Source of the DNA: Martinezella calliandrae | GTDB taxonomy: Bacteria; Pseudomonadota; Alphaproteobacteria; Rhizobiales; Rhizobiaceae | Assembly: GCF_030272695.1 (NCBI RefSeq) | Contig: NZ_JARFYN010000009.1 | Span: 123,592 to 187,591 of the forward strand | DNA length: 64,000 nt | Reading direction: 5' to 3' | Part shown: piece after piece, positions 36,509-45,408 of the stretch | How positions within the stretch are numbered: position 1 is the stretch's first letter | Layout of the letters: every line of letters starts with the position of its first letter | Program-made: the position numbers and the translations under genes | The notes under the pieces: generated by a model | The model's input: the letters and a program-made list of their open reading frames with translations, nothing else | Told to the model about the DNA's origin: nothing | The model's database searches: none

Positions 36509-37579
36509 ATGACCAGTATGTCTCCGTTGAAAATCGATGATCGCAAACAGCTTCGTGATGGCAGGTTGTCATGCTCTATAGACTTTACGACGGCTGCTTT
36601 CCCTCCGAGAGATCAATTCGACGTTTTTCGCGCCGCTCACGAAGGCGTTTGGGATCTCTCTCTCGCCAAGAGCGAGGATGCGTCTTTTCCCGCACGCCAG
36701 ATGGTTTGGGACCTTGGAAAGCTGGTTTTTACGCGGACCAAGCTACCGGGACAAGGATATGCTCACCACTGGCGGCATATCAGAAAAACCAGGCTTGATC
36801 ATTGGTACGTCCTGATGCCGTTTCACTCATGCAAACCTGGCGACGCTCCCGCGAAAGGCCGGGCTTCGCCGGGCCTTTACTGCCTGTCAAAGCCTTTCGA
36901 AGCGGAGATGGAGGCGGATGGAGCCCTCACCTTGTTCATGCCGCGCGACCTGTTCGCCTCGTCCTTCGAGTTCGATGACAAGCTGAACGCGGAGGCCGCG
37001 GGCCGGCTTGGGTCGCTGCTGGGAGACTACCTGCTGCTCCTCAATCGATCCTTGCCTGAGCTCAAGACAACGGAACTCCCTCATGTCGTCGAAGCTACCC
37101 GTTGCCTCATGGAAATGTGCTTGGCGCCGTCGCGAAACCGAGTTGCGGAGGCTAAAAAACCGATCAATTTGATATTGATGGAGCGCGCACGACGGTTGAT
37201 CGACCAAAGGCTTGCACAAGCCGATCTGACCCCGGATACGCTCTGCATCGCACTCGGCGTATCGAGATCCCGCCTGTACAGACTATTTGAACCGCTTGGA
37301 GGCATATCCGCCTATATCAGACGTCAGCGTCTGCTTCGCACGCGCGACGCCTTGTCCGACAGTTGCGATATGCGTCCAATCGCGTGCATAGCGGAGCAGT
37401 GGGGTTTCTACGATGCTTCCGCGTACAGCCGAACCTTCCGGCACGAGTTCGGCGTAACCCCCAAGGAAGCAAGAGAGGCCGGATGGAATGGCTGCGGATA
37501 TCTCGTCGGACAATCCAGGCCTCAGGAACCCAATCGCGTCTCAAGCCTAGAATACCTGTTGCGCGGCCTTTCCGCCTGA
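36509..37579 (+). CDS. AraC family regulator, paralogue 2
   Basis: 356 residues. SIDFTTAAFPPRDQFDVFRAAHEG and ARQMVWDLGKLVFTRTKLPG match paralogue 1 almost residue for residue, and the HTH pair is LTPDTLCIALGVSRSRLYRLFE and ACIAEQWGFYDASAYSRTFRHEFGVTP. The two copies lie 2.5 kb apart in the same direction, so the pair looks like an old local duplication with the third AraC gene inserted or retained between. It precedes the GH5 gene and may control it. Confidence 0.85.
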   Translation: MTSMSPLKIDDRKQLRDGRLSCSIDFTTAAFPPRDQFDVFRAAHEGVWDLSLAKSEDASFPARQMVWDLGKLVFTRTKLPGQGYAHHWRHIRKTRLDHWYVLMPFHSCKPGDAPAKGRASPGLYCLSKPFEAEMEADGALTLFMPRDLFASSFEFDDKLNAEAAGRLGSLLGDYLLLLNRSLPELKTTELPHVVEATRCLMEMCLAPSRNRVAEAKKPINLILMERARRLIDQRLAQADLTPDTLCIALGVSRSRLYRLFEPLGGISAYIRRQRLLRTRDALSDSCDMRPIACIAEQWGFYDASAYSRTFRHEFGVTPKEAREAGWNGCGYLVGQSRPQEPNRVSSLEYLLRGLSA

Positions 37580-37735
37580 TTCCAGGCGTTATCTCATGCG
37601 TCATCGTCGACCCCGATGTGAAAAAAATTGTCATGACAATAGCGCTCCGCAATGCAAATCAGAGCGAAATCAAGCCTAAGGGGCCTTGCCTTGGCCCCAT
37701 CCGGCGCCAAACTGGTGAAAACGTTGGATGTACCG

Positions 37736-39013
37736 ATGAAACACCGTCTGCTTGCGCTTGCCGTTCTGTTGGCCGTGTCTCTGGTCCTCTTTTCACCAGC
37801 AGCCCACGCGGAGGGGTTCGTTCATGCCGATCACCAGCGGATCGTCGACGGCGACGGCAAGCCGCAAATCCTGCGCGGCATGGGGTTGGGAGGATGGATG
37901 GTCCAGGAAGGCTATATGCTGGGCCTGTCCAATCTTGGCGCCCAGCGCGTCATCCGCAGCCGCATTTCAGAGATCATCGGTGCGCGCAAGACCGAGCAGT
38001 TCTATCGGTCGTGGCGCGACAATGCCGTTACGCAAGCCGATATCGACGCAATGGCCGGTTGGGGCTTCAACAGTGTTCGACTGCCGATGCATTGGAATTT
38101 GTTCATCAAAGATACGGCAGGTAAGAGTGGCCCCGGTAAAATCGTCTGGAATGTGGAAGGGTTTCGGCGCGTCGATGCCTTGATCGCTTGGCTGAAGGCC
38201 AATCGCATGGTTCTGATCCTCGATTTGCACGCCGCGCCCGGCGGCCAGGGCAATGATCTGGCGATTTCGGACCGCGATCCCCAGAAGCCGTCGCTGTGGG
38301 AGAGCGGCGACAATCAGGCGAAGATGATCGCGTTGTGGATGGAAATCGCCCGGCGCTACAAAGAAGAGCCGACCATTGCCGGTTACGATCTGCTCAACGA
38401 ACCGAACTGGGGTTTCCAGGACAAGACCGACATCCATGGCTGTAGCGAAACCGGCAACAAGCCGCTGCGGGACCTTTACGAGCGAACCATCCGGGCGATC
38501 CGCTCCGTTGATACCAATCATATGCTGATCATCGAAGGCAATTGCTGGGGTAACAACTATGCCGGTCTGCTGCCCGTCGCCGACCGCAACACGGTGCTGA
38601 GTTACCACAAATACTGGACCGCCACGACGCAGGAGACGATCGAGCCTTTCCTGAAACTACGCGCGCAATACGACATGCCGCTGTGGAACGGCGAGACGGG
38701 AGAGAACTCCAACGACTGGTATGCCCGCGCTGTCGAACTGGCGGAGAACAACGATATCGGCTGGTCTATGTGGCCGCTGAAGAAGATCGGCAGCAACAAT
38801 CCGCTCGAAATTCCTGCCAATAGCCAGTACCGCAGTTTCGCCAGCTATCTGCGTGGTGAAGGCGAGAAGCCCAAAGCTGGCGATGTTTTCGCCGGGCTGA
38901 TGCGCCTGGCCGCCGACAGCCGGTTTGACAGGAATATCCGGCACGCGGATGTGATCGATGCACTGTTGCGCGCCCCGCATAGCGGTCGTCCGATTTCCGA
39001 TCAGGAGCCATAG
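37736..39013 (+). CDS. Secreted glycoside hydrolase family 5 enzyme
   Basis: 425 residues with a clear signal peptide (LLALAVLLAVSLVLFSPAAHA). The GH5 barrel includes RGMGLGGWMVQEGYML, GFNSVRLPMHWNLF, the acid/base Glu in YDLLNEPNWGF, and the nucleophile Glu in MPLWNGETGENSNDWY. It likely cleaves beta-1,4 or beta-1,3 glucans outside the cytoplasm; rhizobial GH5 enzymes trim cellulose or host-wall glucan. Start 37736 begins the signal; the frame opens at 37652. A GMC oxidoreductase follows, so this could be a polysaccharide-processing neighbourhood. Confidence 0.85.
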   Translation: MKHRLLALAVLLAVSLVLFSPAAHAEGFVHADHQRIVDGDGKPQILRGMGLGGWMVQEGYMLGLSNLGAQRVIRSRISEIIGARKTEQFYRSWRDNAVTQADIDAMAGWGFNSVRLPMHWNLFIKDTAGKSGPGKIVWNVEGFRRVDALIAWLKANRMVLILDLHAAPGGQGNDLAISDRDPQKPSLWESGDNQAKMIALWMEIARRYKEEPTIAGYDLLNEPNWGFQDKTDIHGCSETGNKPLRDLYERTIRAIRSVDTNHMLIIEGNCWGNNYAGLLPVADRNTVLSYHKYWTATTQETIEPFLKLRAQYDMPLWNGETGENSNDWYARAVELAENNDIGWSMWPLKKIGSNNPLEIPANSQYRSFASYLRGEGEKPKAGDVFAGLMRLAADSRFDRNIRHADVIDALLRAPHSGRPISDQEP

Positions 39014-39102
39014 GAGCATCCGGAAGAAGATCCAACTTCCGATTGGCAAGTTTCGACATCGCCGCACAAGCTAGTCTTTGGTGTTAGGCGCCGACGCATC
39101 AT

Positions 39103-39124
39103 GGTATCGAATTTATACCGGTAT
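39103..39124. promoter_or_regulatory. Overlapping palindromes upstream of the first GMC gene
   Basis: GGTAT (39103-39107) pairs with ATACC (39115-39119), and ATACCGGTAT (39115-39124) is itself a perfect 10-bp palindrome. They lie about 100 bases before the GMC start. This is a candidate operator with no assigned factor. Confidence 0.35.
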
Positions 39125-39216
39125 TAAGGTTTCCGACTTTTTGGTTACTTGTCGAAAATTTCGGAAAGGCTAATGTATCGCCGTTGGCATCCGAATATCT
39201 GTTTGTATTGACGGAA

Positions 39217-40968
39217 ATGACCCTGATGAAAATCGAGCGCCTGTCCAACTATGACTACAATTCGATCATTGCGGCGGACCTCGTTGTCGTAGGGGGTGGT
39301 CCCACGGGGCTGACAATAGCAGCGCAATGCGCTGGGGCGGGCAGACGGGTGCTCGTCGTCGAAAGTGGGCTTGAACTCGAAAATCCGGAGCATTCGGCAC
39401 TCAACGAGGTCGAGAACGTTGGCCAGCCGATGTCCGAGGCGCAGTTTTGCAAGCGGATAACATTTCACAGCCCTCAAGCTGAGTTTTGGTCTCAGGAGGT
39501 GCAGCCCTTCGGTGTTCGCTGCCGGGCGCTCGGCGGATCGACACATGCCTGGGCTGGGAAATCGGCACCCTTCAGCCCCATTGACTTCAAGGCTCGCGCT
39601 TGGGTCCCAAATTCGGGCTGGCCGGTCGATCGCGCGCACATCGATCGTTATCTCCAGCGTGCAATGGAGGTGCTGAACCTCAGCCCCAAGGAGCCGCCGG
39701 GCCGTTTTGAAGAGGAGGGACTTCATTCCTTCTATTGGCAGTTTGCCCGCTCGCGGGTGGATCGGCTCGACGTCATGCGCTTCGGGAGCGAATTCATGGC
39801 GCGACGGCCGGATAACACTCATGTTCTTCTGAATGCGACCGTGACGCATGTCGGCCTGAGCCCAGACGGATCGCGTTTCTCACATCTCGACGTCGCAAGC
39901 ATGGAAGGCAAGCGCGCCCGCATCGAGGCCAAGTTGTGCGTGCTTGCCGCGAGCGGGATTGAAAACGCCAGGCTGCTGCTAGCATCCAACGATGTGTATT
40001 CGAACGGAATTGGCAATCACCACGATGTCGTCGGGCGCTATCTGATGGATCATCCAGGAGCGCGCATCGGCAGAATTCCGACCGACCAAATGGCCGTGCT
40101 TGCCAAGCTGTTCGGCTTCTTCGGCGTTCACCACAATGGCCGTGCGCACATGTTCATGCATGGCTTGGCGCTGACACCGGAGATACAGGAGCGCGAGCAG
40201 CTGCTGAATGCCGCCGTCTACTTCGTCTCAGAGCGCGCACTGGACGATCCGTGGGATGCATTGAAGAAGCTCTTGCGCAGGCGCAGTACGAATGTCGGAC
40301 GCGACCTGCTTTCGGTTGCGTCAGGTTCCGGACTTATTGCGAAGGGAATCGGAATGAAGGTCCTTTCCGACAACCGGACTCCCAAGGTCTTCAAGGATCT
40401 TGTGGTCAATACCGCAATCAGGCTGTCCCCGAATGTCGTCGCCAATGAATTCCAGGATCATGGCGTGCCGCACAAGCTGATCGGCTTGGGGATTGATGCG
40501 ATCTCGGAGCAGATTCCGAACCCCGACAGCAGGATCAGTCTGAGCTCAAGGAAGGACCGGTTTGGCATTCCGCTCCCTAAGGTCGATTGGCGGATCAACG
40601 ATGTCGAACGCCAGACGCTGCTCAGGATCGCCGAACTCTCACGCTCGGCCCTGATAAGCGCTGGCCTGCCTGCCCCGATGCTTGAAAATTGGGCACTCGA
40701 ACGAAGACCACAGGATGTCGTCATCATCGACATGGCGCATACGCTTGGCACGACGCGGATGTCGGACAATGCGAAGACAGGCGTTGTCGACCAGAATTGC
40801 AGGGTCCACGGCTTACCCAATCTCTATGTTGCCGGCGGATCGGTGTTCCCGACCAGCGGCCATGCAAATCCCACGTTAATGATCCTGGCCTTTGCCATAA
40901 GGCTCGCCGATCACCTGAATTCGGAACTGGCAAAGGGTTTAGTCCTAGCTGGAAGTCAATCGGGATAA
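39217..40968 (+). CDS. GMC family FAD-dependent oxidoreductase, copy 1
   Basis: About 583 residues. The FAD-binding opening LVVVGGGPTGLTIAAQCAGAG and VLVVESG is followed by the GMC loop CRALGGSTHAWAGKSAPFSP. The C-terminal active-site region has DMAHTLGTTRMSD and NLYVAGGSVFPTSGHANPTLM. ATG 39217 is preferred over 39184 by the position of the FAD motif. GMC enzymes oxidise sugars, alcohols or sterols. It resembles the enzyme at 50211 in its C-terminal motif but not closely elsewhere. Confidence 0.85.
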   Translation: MTLMKIERLSNYDYNSIIAADLVVVGGGPTGLTIAAQCAGAGRRVLVVESGLELENPEHSALNEVENVGQPMSEAQFCKRITFHSPQAEFWSQEVQPFGVRCRALGGSTHAWAGKSAPFSPIDFKARAWVPNSGWPVDRAHIDRYLQRAMEVLNLSPKEPPGRFEEEGLHSFYWQFARSRVDRLDVMRFGSEFMARRPDNTHVLLNATVTHVGLSPDGSRFSHLDVASMEGKRARIEAKLCVLAASGIENARLLLASNDVYSNGIGNHHDVVGRYLMDHPGARIGRIPTDQMAVLAKLFGFFGVHHNGRAHMFMHGLALTPEIQEREQLLNAAVYFVSERALDDPWDALKKLLRRRSTNVGRDLLSVASGSGLIAKGIGMKVLSDNRTPKVFKDLVVNTAIRLSPNVVANEFQDHGVPHKLIGLGIDAISEQIPNPDSRISLSSRKDRFGIPLPKVDWRINDVERQTLLRIAELSRSALISAGLPAPMLENWALERRPQDVVIIDMAHTLGTTRMSDNAKTGVVDQNCRVHGLPNLYVAGGSVFPTSGHANPTLMILAFAIRLADHLNSELAKGLVLAGSQSG

Positions 40969-41124
40969 ATTTTCAGGGTCGTCGATCGAGGGATCTGGTT
41001 TCGCAACAGCAAGAAGGGCGTCCAGCCGTTCGATTTCAACACGTGAGCCGTGTACCTTTACACCGTGAGTCCCAGAGTGGCAAAAGCGCGCGCCATAGCT
41101 ACCGCCTACCGTAGTGCTCCCCAT

Positions 41125-41274
41125 CTATGCCATCATCCAAAGCGCCATGGCCACAATGGCCCAAAGGCCAGCGCCAAGGAAGAAATTTCTGAACCCATAG
41201 GAGAAGATCACAGGTCCCGTACTTGCGATCCCCCTCGGGGCCGCCCGGCGTACCTTCTGTTCGACTTCACTCAT
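41125..41274 (-). pseudogene. nnrS: 5' remnant of nnrS
   Basis: From ATG 41274 a 49-codon frame reads RRAAPRGIASTGPVIFSYGF and FFLGAGLWAIVAMALWMMA, then TAG at 41125. This is the first cytosolic segment and first membrane helix of NnrS, a haem- and copper-containing membrane protein of about 400 residues tied to nitric-oxide stress and denitrification. The other eleven helices are absent. Nothing else in 40969-41410 looks coding. Confidence 0.65.
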
Positions 41275-41333
41275 TTCGTCGCTCCGCAATGCTGCTGTCG
41301 CCGATTTTTTTAAGCAGGGAGGGTCTTGCCTCC

Positions 41334-41347
41334 TTGTCGGGACGCAA
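41334..41347. promoter_or_regulatory. Crp/Fnr-type (NnrR or FixK-like) box upstream of nnrS remnant
   Basis: TTGTCGGGACGCAA has the TTG-N8-CAA frame of Crp/Fnr sites, closer to the NnrR form than to FixK. Its centre is 66 bases upstream of the nnrS start, a spacing expected for a site near -41.5. It supports former NO-responsive control of nnrS. Confidence 0.35.
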
Positions 41348-41410
41348 GCGGCGAGAGGGTATCGTCAAGTTAGCGAACTCGGATCGCCACTAGGGCGTGA
41401 GGGGCGATTT

Positions 41411-42202
41411 TCAGGCGTTTAACATCTGTCCGCCGCTTCGATAGAGCATGTAGGCTGCAACAACGAAGATAAGGGTGGCAAAGAGGCTGTTCAGCGCACC
41501 CTTGCGCGCGGAAAGATGCCTGGCAAGAAAGGCGCCAAGCAGTCCGCCCGCGATGCCGCCGCCAATGAAGATCGCGGCCAGGGGCCAGTCGACATATCCG
41601 GATATGGCATAGTTCACGGCCGTGGTCAGTCCGAAGGCCGTCACGGCTACGAGGGAAGAGCCGATCGCATAGAGGATCGGCATGCCCGTGGAGGCGATTA
41701 GTCCAGGGACGATGAGGAAGCCGCCGCCTACCCCGAAGAATCCGGAGAGGGCGCCCGTCAAACCGCCGAAACCGGCGACCTTCCGCACGTTACCTCGCGA
41801 ACATTGAGCGGCTGGGTCCCCTTCCGCTCCACGTTTGCGCAACATCAGAGCTCCGACGACGAGCATCAAAAGCGCGAATAGGACGAGCAGCTTCTGTCCG
41901 TCGACCATCTTGCCGATGCTCGATCCAAGGAAGGCGCCGACAATGCCCGCGACGCTATAGACGCCGGCACAACGCCATTTGACGTTGCCGAGCCTTGCAT
42001 GACCGACAAGATTAGCCAAGGCATTGGCGGCAACCGCGACGGCGCTTGTTCCGATCGCCAAATGGGCGCTTGGGACGCCGACGACGTAGACCATCAAGGG
42101 CACTGCCAGAATTGATCCGCCGCCGCCGAACAGGCCGAGCGTGAAGCCGACCAGTCCGCCGGACAAAGCCCCGAGACCATATTGCATCAGATCGAGGGTC
42201 AT
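41411..42202 (-). CDS. TauE/SafE family sulfite exporter-like permease
   Basis: 263 residues with eight hydrophobic segments in two repeats (GLVGFTLGLFGGGGSILAVPLM and GALSGFFGVGGGFLIVPGLI carry the repeated GxGGG motifs). TauE/SafE proteins move sulfite, sulfoacetate or thiosulfate-like anions across the inner membrane. It is the last gene of the blh-YeeE-YeeE run, which matches persulfide detoxification operons controlled by BigR in Agrobacterium and Xylella. Confidence 0.85.
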   Translation of the reverse strand: MTLDLMQYGLGALSGGLVGFTLGLFGGGGSILAVPLMVYVVGVPSAHLAIGTSAVAVAANALANLVGHARLGNVKWRCAGVYSVAGIVGAFLGSSIGKMVDGQKLLVLFALLMLVVGALMLRKRGAEGDPAAQCSRGNVRKVAGFGGLTGALSGFFGVGGGFLIVPGLIASTGMPILYAIGSSLVAVTAFGLTTAVNYAISGYVDWPLAAIFIGGGIAGGLLGAFLARHLSARKGALNSLFATLIFVVAAYMLYRSGGQMLNA

Positions 42203-42268
42203 TTGTGCAGGCAGAGGCTGCCGTCAAGCGGCCCCCTTCTTGAGCGAATGTTCATGGAATTCTCTTTT

Positions 42269-42709
42269 TCAGTGAGCCCGAAGCGGCGCTTCTCGCCGGG
42301 ACGAGACGAGGTGGTAGGCAAACATGCCCACGAGCATGGCCACAGCGAAAACGATCGTTTCCCAGCGGCCGGTGACGAGAGATGCGATAGCCGGACCGGG
42401 GCACAGTCCGACCAGCCCCCATCCGAGGCCGAACAGAACCGCCCCAGAGACGAGCCTGCCATCGATCGTGCGGCTAGCCGGAACATGGAATTCGGTATCG
42501 AATGCCGGTCGAATGCGGCGACGCCGGATTGCATAGGCGACCGACGAGGGGATCAAAGCGCCGCCCATGACAAAGGCGAGCGTCGGGTCCCAGGCGCCGC
42601 TGACGTCGAGGAAGGCCAGCACACGCCCGGGATTAACCATGTCCGACACGACCAGTCCGACGCCGAACAGGATCCCGCAGAGGATCGAAACAAGAATGCG
42701 TCGCGTCAT
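42269..42709 (-). CDS. YeeE/YedE family (DUF6691-type) membrane protein, small half
   Basis: 146 residues, four transmembrane segments. The YeeE signature LFGVGLVVSDMVNPGRVLAFLDV and GLGWGLVGLCPGPAIASLVTG (conserved Cys) are visible. It pairs with the preceding gene: the two half-size proteins together equal one full YeeE thiosulfate or sulfur carrier. ATG 42709 overlaps the upstream TGA (TGATG), so they are coupled. Likely imports or exports a reduced sulfur compound for the persulfide dioxygenase. Confidence 0.85.
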   Translation of the reverse strand: MTRRILVSILCGILFGVGLVVSDMVNPGRVLAFLDVSGAWDPTLAFVMGGALIPSSVAYAIRRRRIRPAFDTEFHVPASRTIDGRLVSGAVLFGLGWGLVGLCPGPAIASLVTGRWETIVFAVAMLVGMFAYHLVSSRREAPLRAH

Positions 42710-43137
42710 CACAGACCCCCAATCACGTGGCGTGTCACGAAGACTGTGGCTGCCGCAACCGCCATGAAGGTCACCGTTGCGACAATCGAGCGGGGCGAAA
42801 GCCTCGCCAGTCCGCAGACGCCGTGGCCGCTGGTGCAGCCGGAGCCAAGCCGCGTGCCAAAGCCCACCAGCAGACCGCCGATGACCAGAAAAAAAGGCGA
42901 GGATGTGATCGCGAGCTCGGCGTGCCGGATATAGACGAACGCAATCGCGCTGCCGCCAAGAATTCCGCTTAAGAAGGCGACGCCAAGCGGGCTGATGCCG
43001 ACACCCGTCCATCCAAAGGCCGAGGCAGTCAACCCCGATATGCCCGCGATGCGGCCGTTGAGCAGCAGGTAGAGGGCGGCGGAAAGGCCGATCAGAAGGC
43101 CGCCGGTCAGCGGCCAGATGAAGTTGAGGTCAGACAT
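42709..43137 (-). CDS. YeeE/YedE family membrane protein, first half
   Basis: 142 residues, about four transmembrane segments: FIWPLTGGLLIGLSAALYLL, VAFLSGILGGSAIAFVYI, FFLVIGGLLVGFGTRLGSGC, and a C-terminal helix. The GSGCTSGHGVCGLARLS stretch is the YeeE sulfur-relay motif with two cysteines. It starts six bases after the persulfide dioxygenase gene and is coupled to the second half downstream. Confidence 0.85.
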   Translation of the reverse strand: MSDLNFIWPLTGGLLIGLSAALYLLLNGRIAGISGLTASAFGWTGVGISPLGVAFLSGILGGSAIAFVYIRHAELAITSSPFFLVIGGLLVGFGTRLGSGCTSGHGVCGLARLSPRSIVATVTFMAVAAATVFVTRHVIGGL

Positions 43138-43142
43138 ATCGG

Positions 43143-44081
43143 TTACAACGCGTTGACTGGGATCTTCAGGTACTGGACGCCATTGTCCTCAGCAGGAGGT
43201 AGCTTGCCCCCGCGCATGTTGACCTGCACCGAGGGTAGTATCAGCTTGGGCATCGCCAGCGTGGCGTCCCGATGGTTGCGCATTTCCACGAATTCATCCT
43301 CTGTCACGCCTTGGTGCACATGGATGTTGCCGGTGCGTTCGGCATCCACGGTCGTCTCCCAGGCAAATTCGTCCCGCCCCGGCGCCCTGTAGTCATGGCA
43401 CATGAACATGCGCGCCTCGCCCGGAAGTTGGGTCAGGCGCTTGATGGACCGATAGAGTGTTCTCGAGTCTCCGCCCGGAAAGTCGCAGCGCGCTGTGCCA
43501 TAATCCGGCATGAACAGCGTGTCGCCAGGGAAGACGGCGTCGCCGATGACATAGGCCAGGCAGGCGGGCGTATGTCCCGGCACATGAAGGACAATTGCAT
43601 CCAGATTGCCGATCTTGAACCGGTCGCCGTCCCGGAAAAGCTGGTCGAACTGACTGCCGTCCCTCTGGAACTCCGTACCGGCATTGAAGATCTTGCCGAA
43701 GACTTCCTGTACCCGAACGATTTCGTGGCCGATCGCAAGCTCGCCGCCGAGCTCGGATTGCAGAAGTGGCGCTGCGGAAAGGTGGTCGGCGTGGGCATGC
43801 GTCTCGAGCAGCCACTGCACTTCGAGATTTTCGGATTTTACGTAATCAATAAGGGCGCGAGCGGACACGTTCATCGTGCGCCCGGACGCGGGATCGTAAT
43901 CCAGGACGCTGTCGATGATGGCGCAGGCGCTGGAGCCGGGATCGCGGACGACATGGCTGACGGTGAAGGTCGCAGGGTCAAAGAACGATTTGATTACAGG
44001 GCGTTGTGTCGAAGTTTCGAGTGCGTGCCGGACGATTTTGGAGGCATGCGAAAGATGCGTATCGGTGATGGAGCCTGACAT
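43143..44081 (-). CDS. blh: Metallo-beta-lactamase fold persulfide dioxygenase (Blh/ETHE1-like)
   Basis: 312 residues. Metal ligands are in ETHAHADHLSAAPLL, VPGHTPACLAYVIG and FPGDTLFMPDYGTARCDFPGG, and a late MCHDYRAPGR; this is the mononuclear-iron ETHE1/Blh pattern. It oxidises glutathione persulfide to sulfite, and the downstream transporters would then remove sulfur products. It is divergent from the peroxiredoxin-BigR operon with an ArsR-type palindrome between. Confidence 0.9.
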   Translation of the reverse strand: MSGSITDTHLSHASKIVRHALETSTQRPVIKSFFDPATFTVSHVVRDPGSSACAIIDSVLDYDPASGRTMNVSARALIDYVKSENLEVQWLLETHAHADHLSAAPLLQSELGGELAIGHEIVRVQEVFGKIFNAGTEFQRDGSQFDQLFRDGDRFKIGNLDAIVLHVPGHTPACLAYVIGDAVFPGDTLFMPDYGTARCDFPGGDSRTLYRSIKRLTQLPGEARMFMCHDYRAPGRDEFAWETTVDAERTGNIHVHQGVTEDEFVEMRNHRDATLAMPKLILPSVQVNMRGGKLPPAEDNGVQYLKIPVNAL

Positions 44082-44111
44082 AGTTTCCTCCTGTCGATGG
44101 CGCTAAAATAC

Positions 44112-44128
44112 ATATTTACAGTAAGTAT
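44112..44128. promoter_or_regulatory. BigR-type operator between divergent blh and peroxiredoxin genes
   Basis: ATATTTACAGTAAGTAT is a near-perfect dyad (left ATATTTAC, right complement ATACTTAC), embedded in a longer AAATACA...TGTATTT repeat (44106-44142). ArsR-family BigR binds an AT-rich dyad in the same place upstream of blh in related bacteria. It can serve both promoters. Confidence 0.6.
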
Positions 44129-44208
44129 GCAAGTGTGTATTTTCAATGGTCATGAAACTGAGCCTCCGCTATAGCCATCTAGCGGCTGTTCGACGGAAAG
44201 GATCGGCA

Positions 44209-44856
44209 ATGGAAGCAGTGAATTCGGATAGGGATGAAGCGCCACAGGCCCTTCGGATCAACGACAAAGCGCCAGGCTTTGCCGCCCGTTCCACGGCCGG
44301 TGAGGTATCTCTGTCGACTTATCAGGGGCGTTGGCTTCTGTTTTTCTCCCACCCGGCCGACTTCACTTCTGTCTGCACCAGTGAATTCATCGCCTTTGCC
44401 CGAGCCCAGGAAAAATTCGCCAAGCTGAATTGCGACCTACTGGGATTATCGGTTGACAGCCTCTATTCGCATGTCGCCTGGCTGCGAGATATCGAACGCA
44501 GCTTCGGGGTAAAGGTGCGGTTCCCGGTCATAGAGGACTCCGCGATGGTCATTGCCCGGGCATATGGGATGCTCGACCGGTCCTCGGAAAACAGCGGCAC
44601 GGTCCGTGCGACTTATGTCATCGATCAGGAGGGCACCATCCGAGCTATCGTATGGTATCCGATGAATGTCGGCCGCTCGGTGGATGAGCTTCTGCGCCTC
44701 GTTGAGGCACTGCAAACGTCGGACCGAGAATGTGCGCTCACGCCGGAAGGCTGGCGACCAGGTCAAGCGCTGATCGAGCCCGCAGCATCCTCCATGGACG
44801 ACGCCGAGCAGGTGATCGAAGGCCAGACCTGGTACTATCGGGAGCGCCGTGCATGA
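44209..44856 (+). CDS. Peroxiredoxin (Prx6/AhpC type)
   Basis: 215 residues from ATG 44209. Peroxidatic Cys56 is in HPADFTSVCTSEF with the Thr two residues before it. RATYVIDQEGTIRAIVWYPMN is the Prx6-type dimer region and TPEGWRPGQ is the conserved late segment. It reduces peroxides; the link to persulfide metabolism suggests it also reduces sulfane-sulfur adducts (inference). Its stop overlaps the BigR start, so both are made together. Confidence 0.85.
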   Translation: MEAVNSDRDEAPQALRINDKAPGFAARSTAGEVSLSTYQGRWLLFFSHPADFTSVCTSEFIAFARAQEKFAKLNCDLLGLSVDSLYSHVAWLRDIERSFGVKVRFPVIEDSAMVIARAYGMLDRSSENSGTVRATYVIDQEGTIRAIVWYPMNVGRSVDELLRLVEALQTSDRECALTPEGWRPGQALIEPAASSMDDAEQVIEGQTWYYRERRA

Positions 44857-45260
44857 GTGATTTGGCGCTTTTTTCCGACGCGATGCAGGACAAGGCTGCG
44901 CAAGCTGCCGACTTCATGCGGCTGTTCAGCACGCCGAGCCGGTTGATGCTCCTCTGCCACATTGCGCAGAGGGAACGTTCGGTCGGCGAGATACAGGACG
45001 AACTGGGCTTTAAGCAGCCGGCACTCTCCCAGCAACTGGCCGAACTCCGTCAAGCCGGCGTCGTCCGGACACGCCGCGAATCCCGGCAGATCTACTACTC
45101 GATTGCCGATGACCGCGTCGCCGTGGTCATGGAGATGCTTTTGGCAATGTTCTGCGGAACCGTTCCGGTTACCTCCACAGAAGCTCCTGCGGGCCGCGGC
45201 GCCGGAGCCGTCTCATTGGGCGAGATGGCGCGCTGGGCGCGGCTCGACAAAACCGACTGA
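44853..45260 (+). CDS. bigR: BigR/SqrR-like persulfide-sensing ArsR family repressor
   Basis: 135 residues from ATG 44853, overlapping the peroxiredoxin TGA. The winged helix has SVGEIQDELGFKQPALSQQLAELRQAGVV and the wing TRRESRQIYYSI. Cys35 (LMLLCHIA) and Cys101 (LAMFCGTV) are 66 residues apart, the same spacing as the redox pair of BigR (42/108) and SqrR, which form a tetrasulfide when persulfide rises and then release DNA. It should repress both arms of the locus. Confidence 0.85.
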   Translation: MSDLALFSDAMQDKAAQAADFMRLFSTPSRLMLLCHIAQRERSVGEIQDELGFKQPALSQQLAELRQAGVVRTRRESRQIYYSIADDRVAVVMEMLLAMFCGTVPVTSTEAPAGRGAGAVSLGEMARWARLDKTD

Positions 45261-45408
45261 AACCTCAATCCGTGAAGTCGGCGGCGCAACCCGCGGAAAT
45301 GACATATCGTAGATCGCAAAAGCGATGTCTTATGAAAGCAGAGGATGACTAGCGCACAAATCTGCGATAATGTTTGTGCGCCGCACAATCTAAACATGGG
45401 CAAGGCCG

